Part shown: positions 25,716 through 34,484 of the stretch, piece by piece
How the letters are laid out: each line of letters starts with the position of its first letter
How positions within the stretch are numbered: position 1 is the first letter of the stretch
The notes under the pieces: generated by a model
Database searches by the model: none
Told to the model about the DNA's origin: nothing
What the model saw: only the letters and a program-made list of their open reading frames with translations
Translations under genes and position numbers: made by a program
Assembly: GCA_965229525.1 (NCBI GenBank)
Contig: OZ245886.1
Location: forward strand, 2,232,001 to 2,296,000
Direction: 5' to 3'
DNA: 64,000 nucleotides
Source: HXMU1420-13 sp965229525
Lineage (GTDB): Bacteria > Bacteroidota > Rhodothermia > Balneolales > Balneolaceae

Positions 25716-26198
25716 TTATTTCCTTTTCATTGAAAAAACCTCGGTTCTTACTTCACCTTCGCTGTTTCTGAGTTTCAATCGGATTTCCATCTCTGTATCT
25801 GATTTTCGCTCGAAAGTAAGTCCTTTCATTTCCAGTTTATTCTCTGAGTAGCTGATCATTTCGAAAGTCACGAAATCATCTTTTTCTTCCCAACTTGTAA
25901 TATCAGGATTGAAATGTTTTAGCCGAAGACCAGTTTCGTCTAGCAGTAGAAATTCATAAAAAACTATTTCACCATCTTTATGATGGCGATACATGCCCAT
26001 CATGGTTCCATCCACAGCGGGTGCCCATGATTCTTCGGAGACACCACCAAATCCATCGCCAATCCAGTCACCGACCAGCCATTCATAATTGTCGATATTG
26101 AATTCAGGATTTGGCTCTTCTATGAGATCATTTGATATGCTAAATGAAAATATTAATAGAAATGCAGGGATGGATAGGAAGGAATAAAGTCGGTTCAT
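25716..26198 (-). CDS. Secreted DUF6265-like protein
   Basis: A 160-residue protein with a signal peptide (residues 1-22). The mature part begins with WLVGDWIGDGFGG, then EESWAPAVDGTMMGMYRH, the pattern of small beta-barrel proteins annotated as DUF6265, and continues with regular beta strands to the C-terminus. It resembles lipocalin-like folds, but no ligand can be proposed. It lies 63 bases beyond the SIMPL gene start and may share its transcript. Confidence 0.7.
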   Translation of the reverse strand: MNRLYSFLSIPAFLLIFSFSISNDLIEEPNPEFNIDNYEWLVGDWIGDGFGGVSEESWAPAVDGTMMGMYRHHKDGEIVFYEFLLLDETGLRLKHFNPDITSWEEKDDFVTFEMISYSENKLEMKGLTFERKSDTEMEIRLKLRNSEGEVRTEVFSMKRK

Positions 26199-26290
26199 TG
26201 TATTGTTAGTTAATGGGATTCAATGAACTAACAAATAAGCATTCAGAAATGAGACATCAAAATGAAGAAATCAATTGAATAACATCATTG

Positions 26291-26409
26291 AGATCACTTC
26301 GTCGACTTAATACTTCGATATAATATCATTTAATGCTCCTCGTGATGACGGTCATTGCGAGGAGTCAATTTCAAAAATTCGCAATGTTAAGAAATCGACG
26401 AAGCAATCT
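26291..26409. repeat. MITE-like palindromic repeat, 119 bp
   Basis: The ends are imperfect inverted repeats of 15 bases (26291-26305 agatcacttcgtcga, 26395-26409 tcgacgaagcaatct, two mismatches). Inside is a strong hairpin: CTCCTCGTGATGA (26336-26348) against TCATTGCGAGGAG (26352-26364). The strings tcattgcgaggag and gacgaagcaatct recur in dispersed repeats of many bacterial genomes. It has no coding content. Confidence 0.7.
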
Positions 26410-26427
26410 TTAACCGATTAGCAAAGG

Positions 26428-27078
26428 TTAGAGACATTTGATCTCTTCAATTGTTATTTCATTAAAATCTGAAATGAATTTAACTACAGCCGGTATGTCT
26501 GAAAATTCTGCGGGTTGATGGGTGGTAGTTACTACAATCACTTTGCATCCGGCACGTGATGCAGCAATAGCACCCGTTCTTGAGTCTTCAAATATCAGGC
26601 AATCTTCAGGGTTAACTTCTAATTCATCTAATAACATCTCATAGACCTGTGGATCTGGTTTTCCTCGATCAACATCATCCGAATGCCGAACCGCTGCAAA
26701 ATAATGCCATAAGTTTAATGTATTGAGTACAAAATCTACATTCTCTGGTGGAGCAGCCGAGCCAACTGCCATTAAAATGTTCAGAGCTTTCAGGTCGTGT
26801 AGTAATTCTGGGAGCCCTGTTAACAATTCTAATTCGGGTGCATAAATATGACGGTACGTCTCTTCTTTTTCTTTGGCAATAAGAATGCGTTCATCCACAG
26901 TGAATTTGCCGGGAAATTCACGTTCAAGGATTTCAATATTTACACCATGAATTCTGCGTTGCACTTCATCAACGGTCATCTCAATCCCGTATTCAGCCAG
27001 TTTGGTTTGCCAGGCTCTGTGATGCACCATCATATTGTCTATCATGGTACCGTCAAGATCGAAGATTACAGCTTTCAT
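26428..27078 (-). CDS. HAD-superfamily sugar phosphatase / beta-phosphoglucomutase-like
   Basis: A 216-residue cytoplasmic enzyme. Motif I FDLDGTMIDN contains the nucleophile Asp and the acid/base Asp. A helical cap with HHRAWQTKLAEYGI follows, then motif II (VGSAAPPENV) and motifs III/IV (GKPDPQVYEMLLDEL, FEDSRTGAIAASRAGC). The cap and length fit the beta-phosphoglucomutase/sugar-phosphatase branch, so it either moves phosphate on glucose-1-phosphate or removes phosphate from a sugar. The exact substrate is not readable. An AT-rich inverted repeat separates it from hisE. Confidence 0.85.
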   Translation of the reverse strand: MKAVIFDLDGTMIDNMMVHHRAWQTKLAEYGIEMTVDEVQRRIHGVNIEILEREFPGKFTVDERILIAKEKEETYRHIYAPELELLTGLPELLHDLKALNILMAVGSAAPPENVDFVLNTLNLWHYFAAVRHSDDVDRGKPDPQVYEMLLDELEVNPEDCLIFEDSRTGAIAASRAGCKVIVVTTTHQPAEFSDIPAVVKFISDFNEITIEEIKCL

Positions 27079-27090
27079 AACAATTAAGAA

Positions 27091-27129
27091 TTAAGAATTA
27101 TAGGCAATTGATCATTGTATAATTCTTAA
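27091..27129. repeat. AT-rich inverted repeat with TTAAGAATTATA arms
   Basis: TTAAGAATTATA (27091-27102) and TATAATTCTTAA (27118-27129) are exact complements around 15 bases. It stands between the hisE and HAD genes and resembles the repeat at 23702-23774. Confidence 0.7.
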
Positions 27130-27140
27130 TTGAAAATTGT

Positions 27141-27479
27141 CTATTCGCCGATATGCTTATGATTCCCCTTATCGTGTCGTTTACGAAGAGTTTTCACCAC
27201 TTTTTTTAATGGAATGTTCTTTTCTGCCAACAATAACATTAAATGAAAAAGTAAATCAGCAGCTTCTTCTACCGTTTCCTTTTGACCTCGATTTTTTGCT
27301 GCGATTACCGTTTCCACGGCTTCTTCACCCACTTTCTGGGCAATTTTATCCAGCCCTTTTTTATACATCGTTGTTGTATATGACCCGCGTGGCATTTCAT
27401 CTTTGCGATCATATAATAGGTCTTCTAAATCCCTGATGAATTGTAAGTCTTTCTTACTAAGTGGTTTTTCTACGCCCAT
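27141..27479 (-). CDS. hisE: Phosphoribosyl-ATP pyrophosphatase
   Basis: A 112-residue MazG-like enzyme for the second step of histidine synthesis, splitting pyrophosphate from phosphoribosyl-ATP. Typical sequence is GSYTTTMYKKGLDKIAQKVG followed by EEAVETVIAAK and EEAADLLFHLMLLL, in which the Glu/Asp residues bind magnesium. It is a stand-alone HisE, not fused to HisI as in many bacteria. It is not in a his operon; hisF lies 5 kb away on the same strand beyond gltB. Confidence 0.93.
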   Translation of the reverse strand: MGVEKPLSKKDLQFIRDLEDLLYDRKDEMPRGSYTTTMYKKGLDKIAQKVGEEAVETVIAAKNRGQKETVEEAADLLFHLMLLLAEKNIPLKKVVKTLRKRHDKGNHKHIGE

Positions 27480-27616
27480 CTTCTTTGGTTAGATTTAAGG
27501 TGCCGAAAGGTCGTGCTTTTCTGTGGGCGAGGCAATTTATGTCCAAAAAAAATGAGTAAGTCTAAAATAATAGTCTTGGTAAATTAGTTATTTCAAAAAA
27601 TTAATTGTCGGGTAAT

Positions 27617-28057
27617 ATGAAGTTACGTTTGATGGTAGTATCTCTTTTTATTGTATTAGGGTGTGACAGTATTTCAAATACAAATACGGTATGTACTGAC
27701 GACTTGAGGTATAATGCAATTCAAATTGTAGATACAGAGGGAAACCCAGTTGATGATGTTAGTTTGACCATTATTAATCAAAGAACTGGTATTGCGGCTT
27801 GTGAAGGAATAGAAAACCCAGAAAGAAAAACCTGGTGTACTAATCAATACACCGACTATAAAGTTCATACAAACCTGGCCGGATATCATTTGATCCTTTC
27901 TACATTTAACATCACACAAGAAGATGTTCGAGACGGGGATAAAATAGAAGTCAGCTTCGACTATAATGCAACTTCATATTCCGAAGTATTTACAGTCGAG
28001 GCTGATGAATGTAATTTGCAGGATCTAGTTGGTCCTGAAATTATTGTAGTAGATTGA
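27617..28057 (+). CDS. Small lipoprotein with Ig/carboxypeptidase-regulatory-like fold
   Basis: 146 residues from ATG 27617. The signal peptide ends in the lipobox VLGC. The mature part has two more Cys pairs and a beta-rich pattern, IQIVDTEGNPVDDVSLTI, like the carboxypeptidase-regulatory or TonB-plug-type beta sandwich. I do not recognise a named family. It converges with gltB, with 6 bases between stops. Probably an envelope protein of unknown role. Confidence 0.65.
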   Translation: MKLRLMVVSLFIVLGCDSISNTNTVCTDDLRYNAIQIVDTEGNPVDDVSLTIINQRTGIAACEGIENPERKTWCTNQYTDYKVHTNLAGYHLILSTFNITQEDVRDGDKIEVSFDYNATSYSEVFTVEADECNLQDLVGPEIIVVD

Positions 28058-28063
28058 TCTCAC

Positions 28064-31000
28064 TTAGTTATTTTTCTTAGGAATAGTTTGATTTACATCC
28101 TCACCAACGGTAATCATTGAAAGTGGAATGTATTTCTTGAATTGCTTCTTCGCTGTTTCCCAATCGGAAGTTACATAATTGGCTTTTTTAGAACCTGTTT
28201 CGACTGCATAGGATTCAAGAATGGCTTTTAGTTTCTTGAAATCTAGTTCACTCATTACCGCTTCACTGATATATTCCGAGTTGATCTTCGACCCCGGGTC
28301 TTCAAACATATACAATGTTCCACCTGTCATCCCGGCACCTATGTTATCCGATGTTTGTCCAAGAATTACAACTGTGCCATTGGTCATGTATTCACAAGCA
28401 TGCAGCCCGGTTCCTTCTACAACGGCAGTAGCTCCGGAATTACGAACTGCAAATCGATCGCCAGCCTGACCATGAACGAATAATGTTCCACCAGTCGCTC
28501 CATATAAAGCACAATTACCTATAATTGCATTGTCTTCTGCTTCGTAAGTTGCTTCTGCTGGAGGTACAATTACTGTTTTGCCACCATGCATACTCTTACA
28601 AACAGAATCGTTGGCTTCACCAATCAGTTTGATGTCCACCTCATCAGTTTGAAACACTCCAAAACTTTGTCCGGCACTACCTTTGAATTCCAAATTGATT
28701 TTTCCAGAATATGGCGTCACATCAGTTTTCTCACCGTTTATATCGGCCATTCTAGCTTTACTAATTCTACCTGCTAAATCCCCAAACAACGTTGCTAAAG
28801 CTGATCTATCTGTATTGATGATATTATAGCTTTTCGAAACGGATTCATTCTTATCGATTGAATCTTTCAAATCAGCCAAAATGGTAGCATTTAATTCACT
28901 AATTGGCTCTGATAGACTTTCTAACTGTTCGATTTTTCGATAAGCAGGTGCATCCAGGAAGAAACCTAAATCCAGATTTAATTCATTAATCAATTCCAGG
29001 TGAGTTCCTTCAATAGCAAGCAATGATGTATCACCACAAAGTTCGTTTAGCGATGTTTTGCCCAAAGAAGCCAGAATGCGACGAACATCTTCTGCAATGT
29101 AATTCATCGTTTTCACTATATGATCTTTATGACCGATATACTTTGCCTTGAATTTAGGATCGTGCGTTGCAATACCTCTTGGACATGTATTCTTTTCACA
29201 AATACGAGCCATCACACAACCTTGTGCAATAAGAAGCATCTTACCGAAATCGAACTCCTCAGCACCAAGGATACTTGCTAACACGATATCCTTACCACAT
29301 GATAGTCCGCCATCCGTTCTTAGTACCACATGATCACGCAGATTATTTTCAACAAGCGCCTGGTGGACTTCCAACAACCCAATTTCCCAGGGCAAACCTG
29401 CATGTTTCATGGATGACAATGATGCAGCTCCGGTTCCGCCTTCACCACCTGAAACCTGGATGGAATCGGCACCGGCTTTGGCAACCCCTACTGCGATGGT
29501 ACCAATATTAACACCGGCAACTAATTTTACCCCAACTTTTCCATTTGGATGGATTTGTTTCAGGTCATTTATGAGCTGCTTCAAATCCTCAATACTGTAA
29601 ATGTCATGTAATGGAGGAGGAGAGATAAGATCGAAACCAGGATTTGCAAATCGGGCTTTAGCGATATCAGCATCCACTTTGATACCCATTAATTGTCCAC
29701 CTTCACCAGGTTTTGCACCCTGACACACCTTGATCTGAATTTCTTCTCCTGACACTAAATACTCAGCCGTAACCCCAAATCTACCGGAGGCAATTTGTTT
29801 GATGGATGCCCCGACACCTTCTTTAAAGTAGTACGGGTTTTCTCCACCTTCGCCACTGTTGCAGCGACCACCAATTTCTTTCATTGCAAGGAAGATATCA
29901 CGCTGAGCTTCCGCACTGATTGCTCCAAATGACATCGCTCCGGAACCAAAGGTTTTCAGGATATGAGACGCTTCTTTGACATGTTCAAGATCAATGCTTT
30001 CATTCGATGACTTTGTAGTAAATAGATGTCGAAGTGCAACAGGCTCATCAGCCATCCCTGATTTAACATATTCATCGTACAGTGCCCAATCCGTGAGTTC
30101 AAGACCATTCTTTTGGGCTAACTCGTGGATCATTTTTGAACGGGTGTTGGTCATAGAGTGCTTTTCACCCTGAGCTCCACGAGCGTGTTCTTTGTATTGG
30201 AAACTCTTGATTGGTTTATAAGACTCAAGACTTTCTTCTGATAAATCTTTAGTTCGCTTAAGTACCATTTCTGCGATCTGATCGATTTCAAGACCACCAA
30301 TTGGACTTTGAATTCCTGGGAAGAACTCTTCGATCACACCGCTACCAAGTCCAAGTGCAGAGAATAGTTTCGCACTTTGATAACTGCGAACTACCGAGAT
30401 TCCCATTTTAGCCATCACTTTAAGAAGGCCGTTTTCGAACGCATGAAGCAGGTTTTTCTCTTTGGTATCAGCGTCTAGTTCTTTTAACGATCTGTGCGGA
30501 TCATTTCGTGCAATATCTAAAGCCAGATATGGACAAACAGCCTGTGCACCAAAGCCTATTAAAGCCGCAGCATGATGTGTGCTTTTGATTTCACCAGTAT
30601 CAACAATTACAGCAGCATTTAGTTTTAGACCTTCATCATTAAGTCCGTTTACTACTTTTCTTAGCGTCAATAAACTGGGGAGTGGAGTTTTCTCCAAACT
30701 GGCTTTTCGGTCGCTAAGTATCAAAATTGTATGGCCATCCTTAACAGCTTTTACAGCTTCCTGTTCGATATGATCTAATCGCGATGTAAAGCCAACCACG
30801 CCATGCGTGCGCTTAAAAGTAGTATCGATCACATAAGGAACCACACGGTCTAAGTCCGTTTGGTTTGGAATACATGAGTAAATAAAATCCATCTGCTTTA
30901 GGCTTAAAAACGGGCTTTTAATCTCATATGCCGGAGCTGGAGGGATAAGCTCTTTTGGCTCAAATATGTTCGGTTTCTTACCCAGGTAAACCGTCAAATC

Positions 31001-32503
31001 AGTGACAACTTTTTCTCGTAAATAATCTAAAGGAGGATTTGTAACCTGCGAGAAATTTTGGAAAAAGTAATCGAAAAATGACCGAGGCTCATCCGACAAG
31101 ATTGCAAGTCGGGCAGTATCACCCATGGATCCAATGGGCTCTTTGCCCTTCTCAGCCATTGGATAAATGATTTTTGTTAGCTCTTCATCGGTATAGGTGA
31201 AGAATGGCTTTAGATGTGAAAAGGAGGCGTTAATGTTGCCTACTTTTTCGGGAATCAATTCAACACGTGCATCAAAAGGGGCGTCATAATTTTCTTTTGA
31301 ATAACTAGGATCGCGGAATAAGACCTGGCCACTTGCTAAATCTACAGTCACTCCTCGCCCGGCATAAAGTGTTCCTTTGCCTTCAATCGTGGATTCATCA
31401 ATTTCGAAGGTTCCTGCTTCACTTGATAAGTAAAAATGATCCTCAGTTCGAACCCAACGGCATGGTCGGAAACCATTTCTATCCAAACGCGCGCCAATGG
31501 TATAGCCATTTGCATAGGTGATTAGAGCCGGACCATCCCACGGTTCCATGGCTCTACTCCAGAACTTATAGAATTCATTTCCTTCTGTAGCTGGGGGCAT
31601 GCAAATTGCTAAAATATCTTCCACATTTGGGATAGAAGACCGATAGCGAAGAGATTCCACCATTTCATTTAAACTACCGGAGTCACTGATGTTTTCACGA
31701 GTAAGAATTTCGTTCTTTTCCGCTCCAATCATTTTCTCGCGAGACTTCGCCCAGGATCGGTTACCTGCAATGGTATTAATCTCACCATTGTGACCAATTA
31801 ATCGAAAAGGTTGCGCCTTATCCCAGGATGTGGTCGTATTTGTGCTGAATCGACGATGGAAGAGGCAAAACCTGGTTACATAATTCGGATTCTTTAAATC
31901 CAGATAGAATTCTTCCAATGCATAAGATTGGGTGAGCGCCTTATATACGATAGTCTTTGCTGATAATGAGGTAAAGAATAATGCATCCTCAAGTTTGTTC
32001 TTATACAGCTTCGATTTTGTGAGCTGCTTCGCAGTGTATAATCTCTTATCAAAAGAAAGCATAGTAATTGCTCTCTTTGGGCGGTTGATAACCGCATGTT
32101 TAATATCAGGTACAGACTCAGAAGCACTTTCACCAAGTACCAAATCATTTACAGGTACATCACGATATTCAAGAACATCCAGTCCGAAAAGAGAAAAAGT
32201 AGATTCGAAAATTTTAAGAGCTTTAAGCTGCTCAGATTTATTTTTTGATAAAAATAGAGTTGCTACGGCCACAGTATCAGGCTCGTAACCAAATAATTCG
32301 AACGGGATGTCAGTCATGATTCCTGCACCATCCCCGGTTAAACCATCCGCAGCACAAGCTCCACGATGCTCCACACATCTGAGTGCGTGCAGTCCTTTTA
32401 ATAAGTGCTCGTTGCTATATTCTTCGTTTCGACTTGCGATAAACCCAACGCCACATGCAGATTTCTCGGGCCCGCAATAGGTTCTTTTTTCATTGCTAAT
32501 CAT
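28064..32503 (-). CDS. gltB: Glutamate synthase large subunit
   Basis: A 1479-residue enzyme that makes two glutamates from glutamine and 2-oxoglutarate. The N-terminal type II glutaminase nucleophile is Cys17 in SACGVGFIA, exposed after removal of a 16-residue propeptide. A central domain follows, then the FMN-binding synthase domain (GGRCNSGEGGENP near residue 860, VAGVNIGTIAVGVAKAGAD). The 3Fe-4S cluster cysteines are in GCVMARICEKNTCPRG, and the C-terminal GXGXG beta-helix ends the protein. No small subunit (gltD) is adjacent, so it works either with a distant GltD or with ferredoxin. Confidence 0.96.
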   Translation of the reverse strand: MISNEKRTYCGPEKSACGVGFIASRNEEYSNEHLLKGLHALRCVEHRGACAADGLTGDGAGIMTDIPFELFGYEPDTVAVATLFLSKNKSEQLKALKIFESTFSLFGLDVLEYRDVPVNDLVLGESASESVPDIKHAVINRPKRAITMLSFDKRLYTAKQLTKSKLYKNKLEDALFFTSLSAKTIVYKALTQSYALEEFYLDLKNPNYVTRFCLFHRRFSTNTTTSWDKAQPFRLIGHNGEINTIAGNRSWAKSREKMIGAEKNEILTRENISDSGSLNEMVESLRYRSSIPNVEDILAICMPPATEGNEFYKFWSRAMEPWDGPALITYANGYTIGARLDRNGFRPCRWVRTEDHFYLSSEAGTFEIDESTIEGKGTLYAGRGVTVDLASGQVLFRDPSYSKENYDAPFDARVELIPEKVGNINASFSHLKPFFTYTDEELTKIIYPMAEKGKEPIGSMGDTARLAILSDEPRSFFDYFFQNFSQVTNPPLDYLREKVVTDLTVYLGKKPNIFEPKELIPPAPAYEIKSPFLSLKQMDFIYSCIPNQTDLDRVVPYVIDTTFKRTHGVVGFTSRLDHIEQEAVKAVKDGHTILILSDRKASLEKTPLPSLLTLRKVVNGLNDEGLKLNAAVIVDTGEIKSTHHAAALIGFGAQAVCPYLALDIARNDPHRSLKELDADTKEKNLLHAFENGLLKVMAKMGISVVRSYQSAKLFSALGLGSGVIEEFFPGIQSPIGGLEIDQIAEMVLKRTKDLSEESLESYKPIKSFQYKEHARGAQGEKHSMTNTRSKMIHELAQKNGLELTDWALYDEYVKSGMADEPVALRHLFTTKSSNESIDLEHVKEASHILKTFGSGAMSFGAISAEAQRDIFLAMKEIGGRCNSGEGGENPYYFKEGVGASIKQIASGRFGVTAEYLVSGEEIQIKVCQGAKPGEGGQLMGIKVDADIAKARFANPGFDLISPPPLHDIYSIEDLKQLINDLKQIHPNGKVGVKLVAGVNIGTIAVGVAKAGADSIQVSGGEGGTGAASLSSMKHAGLPWEIGLLEVHQALVENNLRDHVVLRTDGGLSCGKDIVLASILGAEEFDFGKMLLIAQGCVMARICEKNTCPRGIATHDPKFKAKYIGHKDHIVKTMNYIAEDVRRILASLGKTSLNELCGDTSLLAIEGTHLELINELNLDLGFFLDAPAYRKIEQLESLSEPISELNATILADLKDSIDKNESVSKSYNIINTDRSALATLFGDLAGRISKARMADINGEKTDVTPYSGKINLEFKGSAGQSFGVFQTDEVDIKLIGEANDSVCKSMHGGKTVIVPPAEATYEAEDNAIIGNCALYGATGGTLFVHGQAGDRFAVRNSGATAVVEGTGLHACEYMTNGTVVILGQTSDNIGAGMTGGTLYMFEDPGSKINSEYISEAVMSELDFKKLKAILESYAVETGSKKANYVTSDWETAKKQFKKYIPLSMITVGEDVNQTIPKKNN

Positions 32504-32774
32504 GGTAGTTGACTTCGTTGTGATGAGTGGGAATCCACAAAAAGCACAAAATTTTGGCGCTTGTCAAATTTCTACGAATTAAATAAAGCGCTCTAAAAAC
32601 TTATAAAATTAGGTTTTCGAAGCTATTTAAGTCATAAAATCGAGTTTAAATCTAATAGGATGAATAAAACGAAAATAGAAAAGCGCTTTCGATAAAAATG
32701 GAAGATTTAAATTAATTAGTGAGATTGTAAAAAATGCCGAAATAAATAAAATATCAATTCTGGTGAAATTCTAA

Positions 32775-33530
32775 TCAAAGTCGGACCGGAATTCCTGATT
32801 CACCCATTTTTTTCTTCAAATCTTCGATTTCGATCTCCTTAAAGTGAAAAATACTTGCAGCAAGAACGGCATCAGAGTTTGCAATTTCAATGGCATCAAT
32901 ACAATGTTGAATAGTACCCGCTCCACCACTTGCAATTACAGGAATGGTGAGTTTCTCATTTACTATTTTCAGTAACTCCAGATCGAAGCCGGCTTTGGTA
33001 CCATCACGATCCATGCTGGTAAGCAAGATTTCACCAGCGCCACGTTCTTCGGTCTCAATCATCCATTCGATGGCATCCAAAGGAGTGTATTCGGTACCAC
33101 CTTTCACATACACATTCCAGCTTTCACCGGTTCGTTTGGCATCAACTGCAGCGACGATGGCCTGAGCCCCGAAAGCTTCACTAGCATCATTTATAAGATC
33201 AGGATTTTTAACAATACTACTGTTTAGAGAAACCTTATCAGCTCCAGCTTTTAAAAGTTCTTCAATTTCATCCACCGTTTTAATTCCACCACCGACAGTA
33301 AATGGAATATTGATTTCACGGGATATTCTGGTTACCAGGTCAACGAGTGTTCTTCGTTTTTCCAGTGTTGCGGTGATATCGAGAAAAACGAGCTCATCAG
33401 CACCTTCATCCGAATAGCGTTTTGCAAGCTCAACCGGATCACCGGCATCGATCAAACCTTCAAAGTTCACCCCTTTAACGGTGCGACCATTTTTAATATC
33501 AAGGCAGGGGATGATTCTTTTTGTAAGCAT
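32775..33530 (-). CDS. hisF: Imidazole glycerol phosphate synthase cyclase subunit
   Basis: A 251-residue TIM barrel that, with HisH-derived ammonia, makes imidazole glycerol phosphate and AICAR in histidine synthesis. The start MLTKRIIPCLDIKNGRTVKG carries the catalytic Asp11; the second catalytic Asp is in AAVDAKRTG (near residue 130). The phosphate-binding loops GGGIKT and SGGAGT are present. No hisH or other his gene is adjacent. The 271 bases to gltB are AT-rich and hold nothing I recognise. Confidence 0.96.
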   Translation of the reverse strand: MLTKRIIPCLDIKNGRTVKGVNFEGLIDAGDPVELAKRYSDEGADELVFLDITATLEKRRTLVDLVTRISREINIPFTVGGGIKTVDEIEELLKAGADKVSLNSSIVKNPDLINDASEAFGAQAIVAAVDAKRTGESWNVYVKGGTEYTPLDAIEWMIETEERGAGEILLTSMDRDGTKAGFDLELLKIVNEKLTIPVIASGGAGTIQHCIDAIEIANSDAVLAASIFHFKEIEIEDLKKKMGESGIPVRL

Positions 33531-33646
33531 GCTGAGAGAGAAAGCAGATAATTATCTGAAAATGAGTACCAAATGTACGAGTTCTACATTTAATCGGGTT
33601 GTAAAAAACGATGCAGTTTTTGCTTTTATATAGATGAGGAACACCG

Positions 33647-33654
33647 TAAATTTG
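33647..33654 (+). promoter_or_regulatory. -7 element (TAAATTTG) before the tRNA gene
   Basis: TAAATTTG, followed by CAGCC, matches the Bacteroidota -7 consensus TAnnTTTG. A TTTG at 33619-33622 is 24 bases upstream, a little far. It is 34 bases before the tRNA. Confidence 0.45.
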
Positions 33655-33688
33655 CAGCCTTTCGATCACGTCTGGAACGTGACGAGTC

Positions 33689-33762
33689 GGGCCCATAGCT
33701 CAGTTGGTTAGAGCAGTCGACTCATAATCGATTGGTCGGGGGTTCAAGTCCCTCTGGGCCCA
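33689..33762 (+). tRNA. tRNA with CAT anticodon (elongator Met, or Ile2)
   Basis: A 74-base gene. The acceptor arm GGGCCCA pairs with TGGGCCC, the D-arm contains AGCTCAGTTGGTTAGAGC, the anticodon loop is CTCATAA (anticodon CAT), the T-arm is GGGGGTTCAAGTCCCTC, and the discriminator is A. The CCA end is not encoded. First pair and shape exclude initiator tRNA; elongator Met and lysidine-modified Ile2 cannot be separated by eye. Its 3' part is the attachment site of the island that follows. Confidence 0.93.
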
Positions 33763-33763
33763 C
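33721..33763 (+). repeat. attL: 43-bp direct repeat inside the tRNA gene
   Basis: From the anticodon loop to one base past the discriminator. These 43 bases are repeated without mismatch at 44149-44191. Tyrosine recombinases commonly cross over in the 3' half of tRNA genes, restoring the tRNA on one side. Confidence 0.88.
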
Positions 33764-33780
33764 TTTTGTTTTTCTTTTAA

Positions 33781-33814
33781 AAACCCGTTTAAATCGCATT
33801 AAACGGGTTTTTTT
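33781..33814 (+). terminator. Terminator after tRNA(CAT)
   Basis: AAACCCGTTTAA (33781-33792) pairs perfectly with TTAAACGGGTTT (33799-33810), loop of 6, then T's. It lies inside the island, just beyond attL. Confidence 0.93.
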
Positions 33815-33949
33815 GTGTGCTTTGATGAATTTTACATAGTTACAAGAGTGAATGATTTTCATTTAATAGCACATTTATGGAAATTGGGTGGTACAAAAAG
33901 TGGTACAAAATTTCATTATACCACTCAGATTTATTTTAATTATATGCTC

Positions 33950-34089
33950 ATGGCTAGCCTAAAAAAAAGACAAGACAAGTATTACATCCGTTTTTTTAAA
34001 ACAATTGATGGTAAGAAAAGACAAAAAGCATTTAGTTTAGGCACTACAATTAAAAGAGAAGCCGAAAAACTATTGATCGAAATGGAATT
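33950..34089 (+). pseudogene. Tyrosine recombinase (integrase), N-terminal fragment
   Basis: The frame from ATG 33950 reads MASLKKRQDKYYIRFFKTID and continues KKRQKAFSLGTTIKREAEKLLIEMEL. This is the arm-type DNA-binding start of phage and island integrases, in the expected place beside the tRNA. After about 47 codons the similarity stops and an unrelated frame stop follows at 34127. The core-binding and catalytic domains with R-H-R-Y are absent. The break coincides with the beginning of an RHS fragment in another frame. Confidence 0.75.
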
Positions 34090-34473
34090 AACAGTTCCAC
34101 TAATGATACTCTCGACCATGAATACATAAATGATACGAATAGACTTGATTCTGTAAGCATTAACAGTGACCCAAAACAATTTGATTATGATGCCAATGGC
34201 AATGTGATTCAAAACGAAGTGCAGGGCATATCCAGCGTGACTTATGATTGGAGGAACTTGCCTACGCAGATGATCGCAAATGGAACTACGATCAACTTCT
34301 TATACAATGCCGATGGACAGCGAATTAAAAAACTAGTAATTGGCGGAACTACTGATTGGTATGTACGTGGAGCAGATGGGCAAACCATTGCAGTGTACGA
34401 TGGGACCGGTGCTTTGAAGTTTCTGAATATATTGGCAGGTGGACAGGTCATTGGTCAAATCATTAAAAACTGA
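34090..34473 (+). pseudogene. C-terminal end of an RHS/YD-repeat shell protein (truncated)
   Basis: 127 codons in the frame ending TGA at 34473, without its own start. YD-type repeats are clear: FDYDANGNVIQNE, VTYDWRNLPTQM, FLYNADGQRIKKL, and WYVRGADGQTIAVYD. The frame then closes with an ordinary stop after GQVIGQIIKN. In one-piece RHS proteins this point is followed within a few residues by the tail motif YFVKDHLGSVRAT. Here that tail starts in later, separate genes. The 5' end is joined to the integrase fragment at 34090. Confidence 0.75.
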
Positions 34474-34484
34474 GGAGGGGTAAC

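Noticed and set aside
28221..32288. Several plus-strand open frames opposite gltB
   Set aside because: They mirror the codon structure of a long conserved gene, have no family features and no start signals.
32504..32774. Riboswitch or leader between gltB and hisF
   Set aside because: The region is AT-rich and without a strong fold or a recognisable motif; no riboswitch was recognised in the window.
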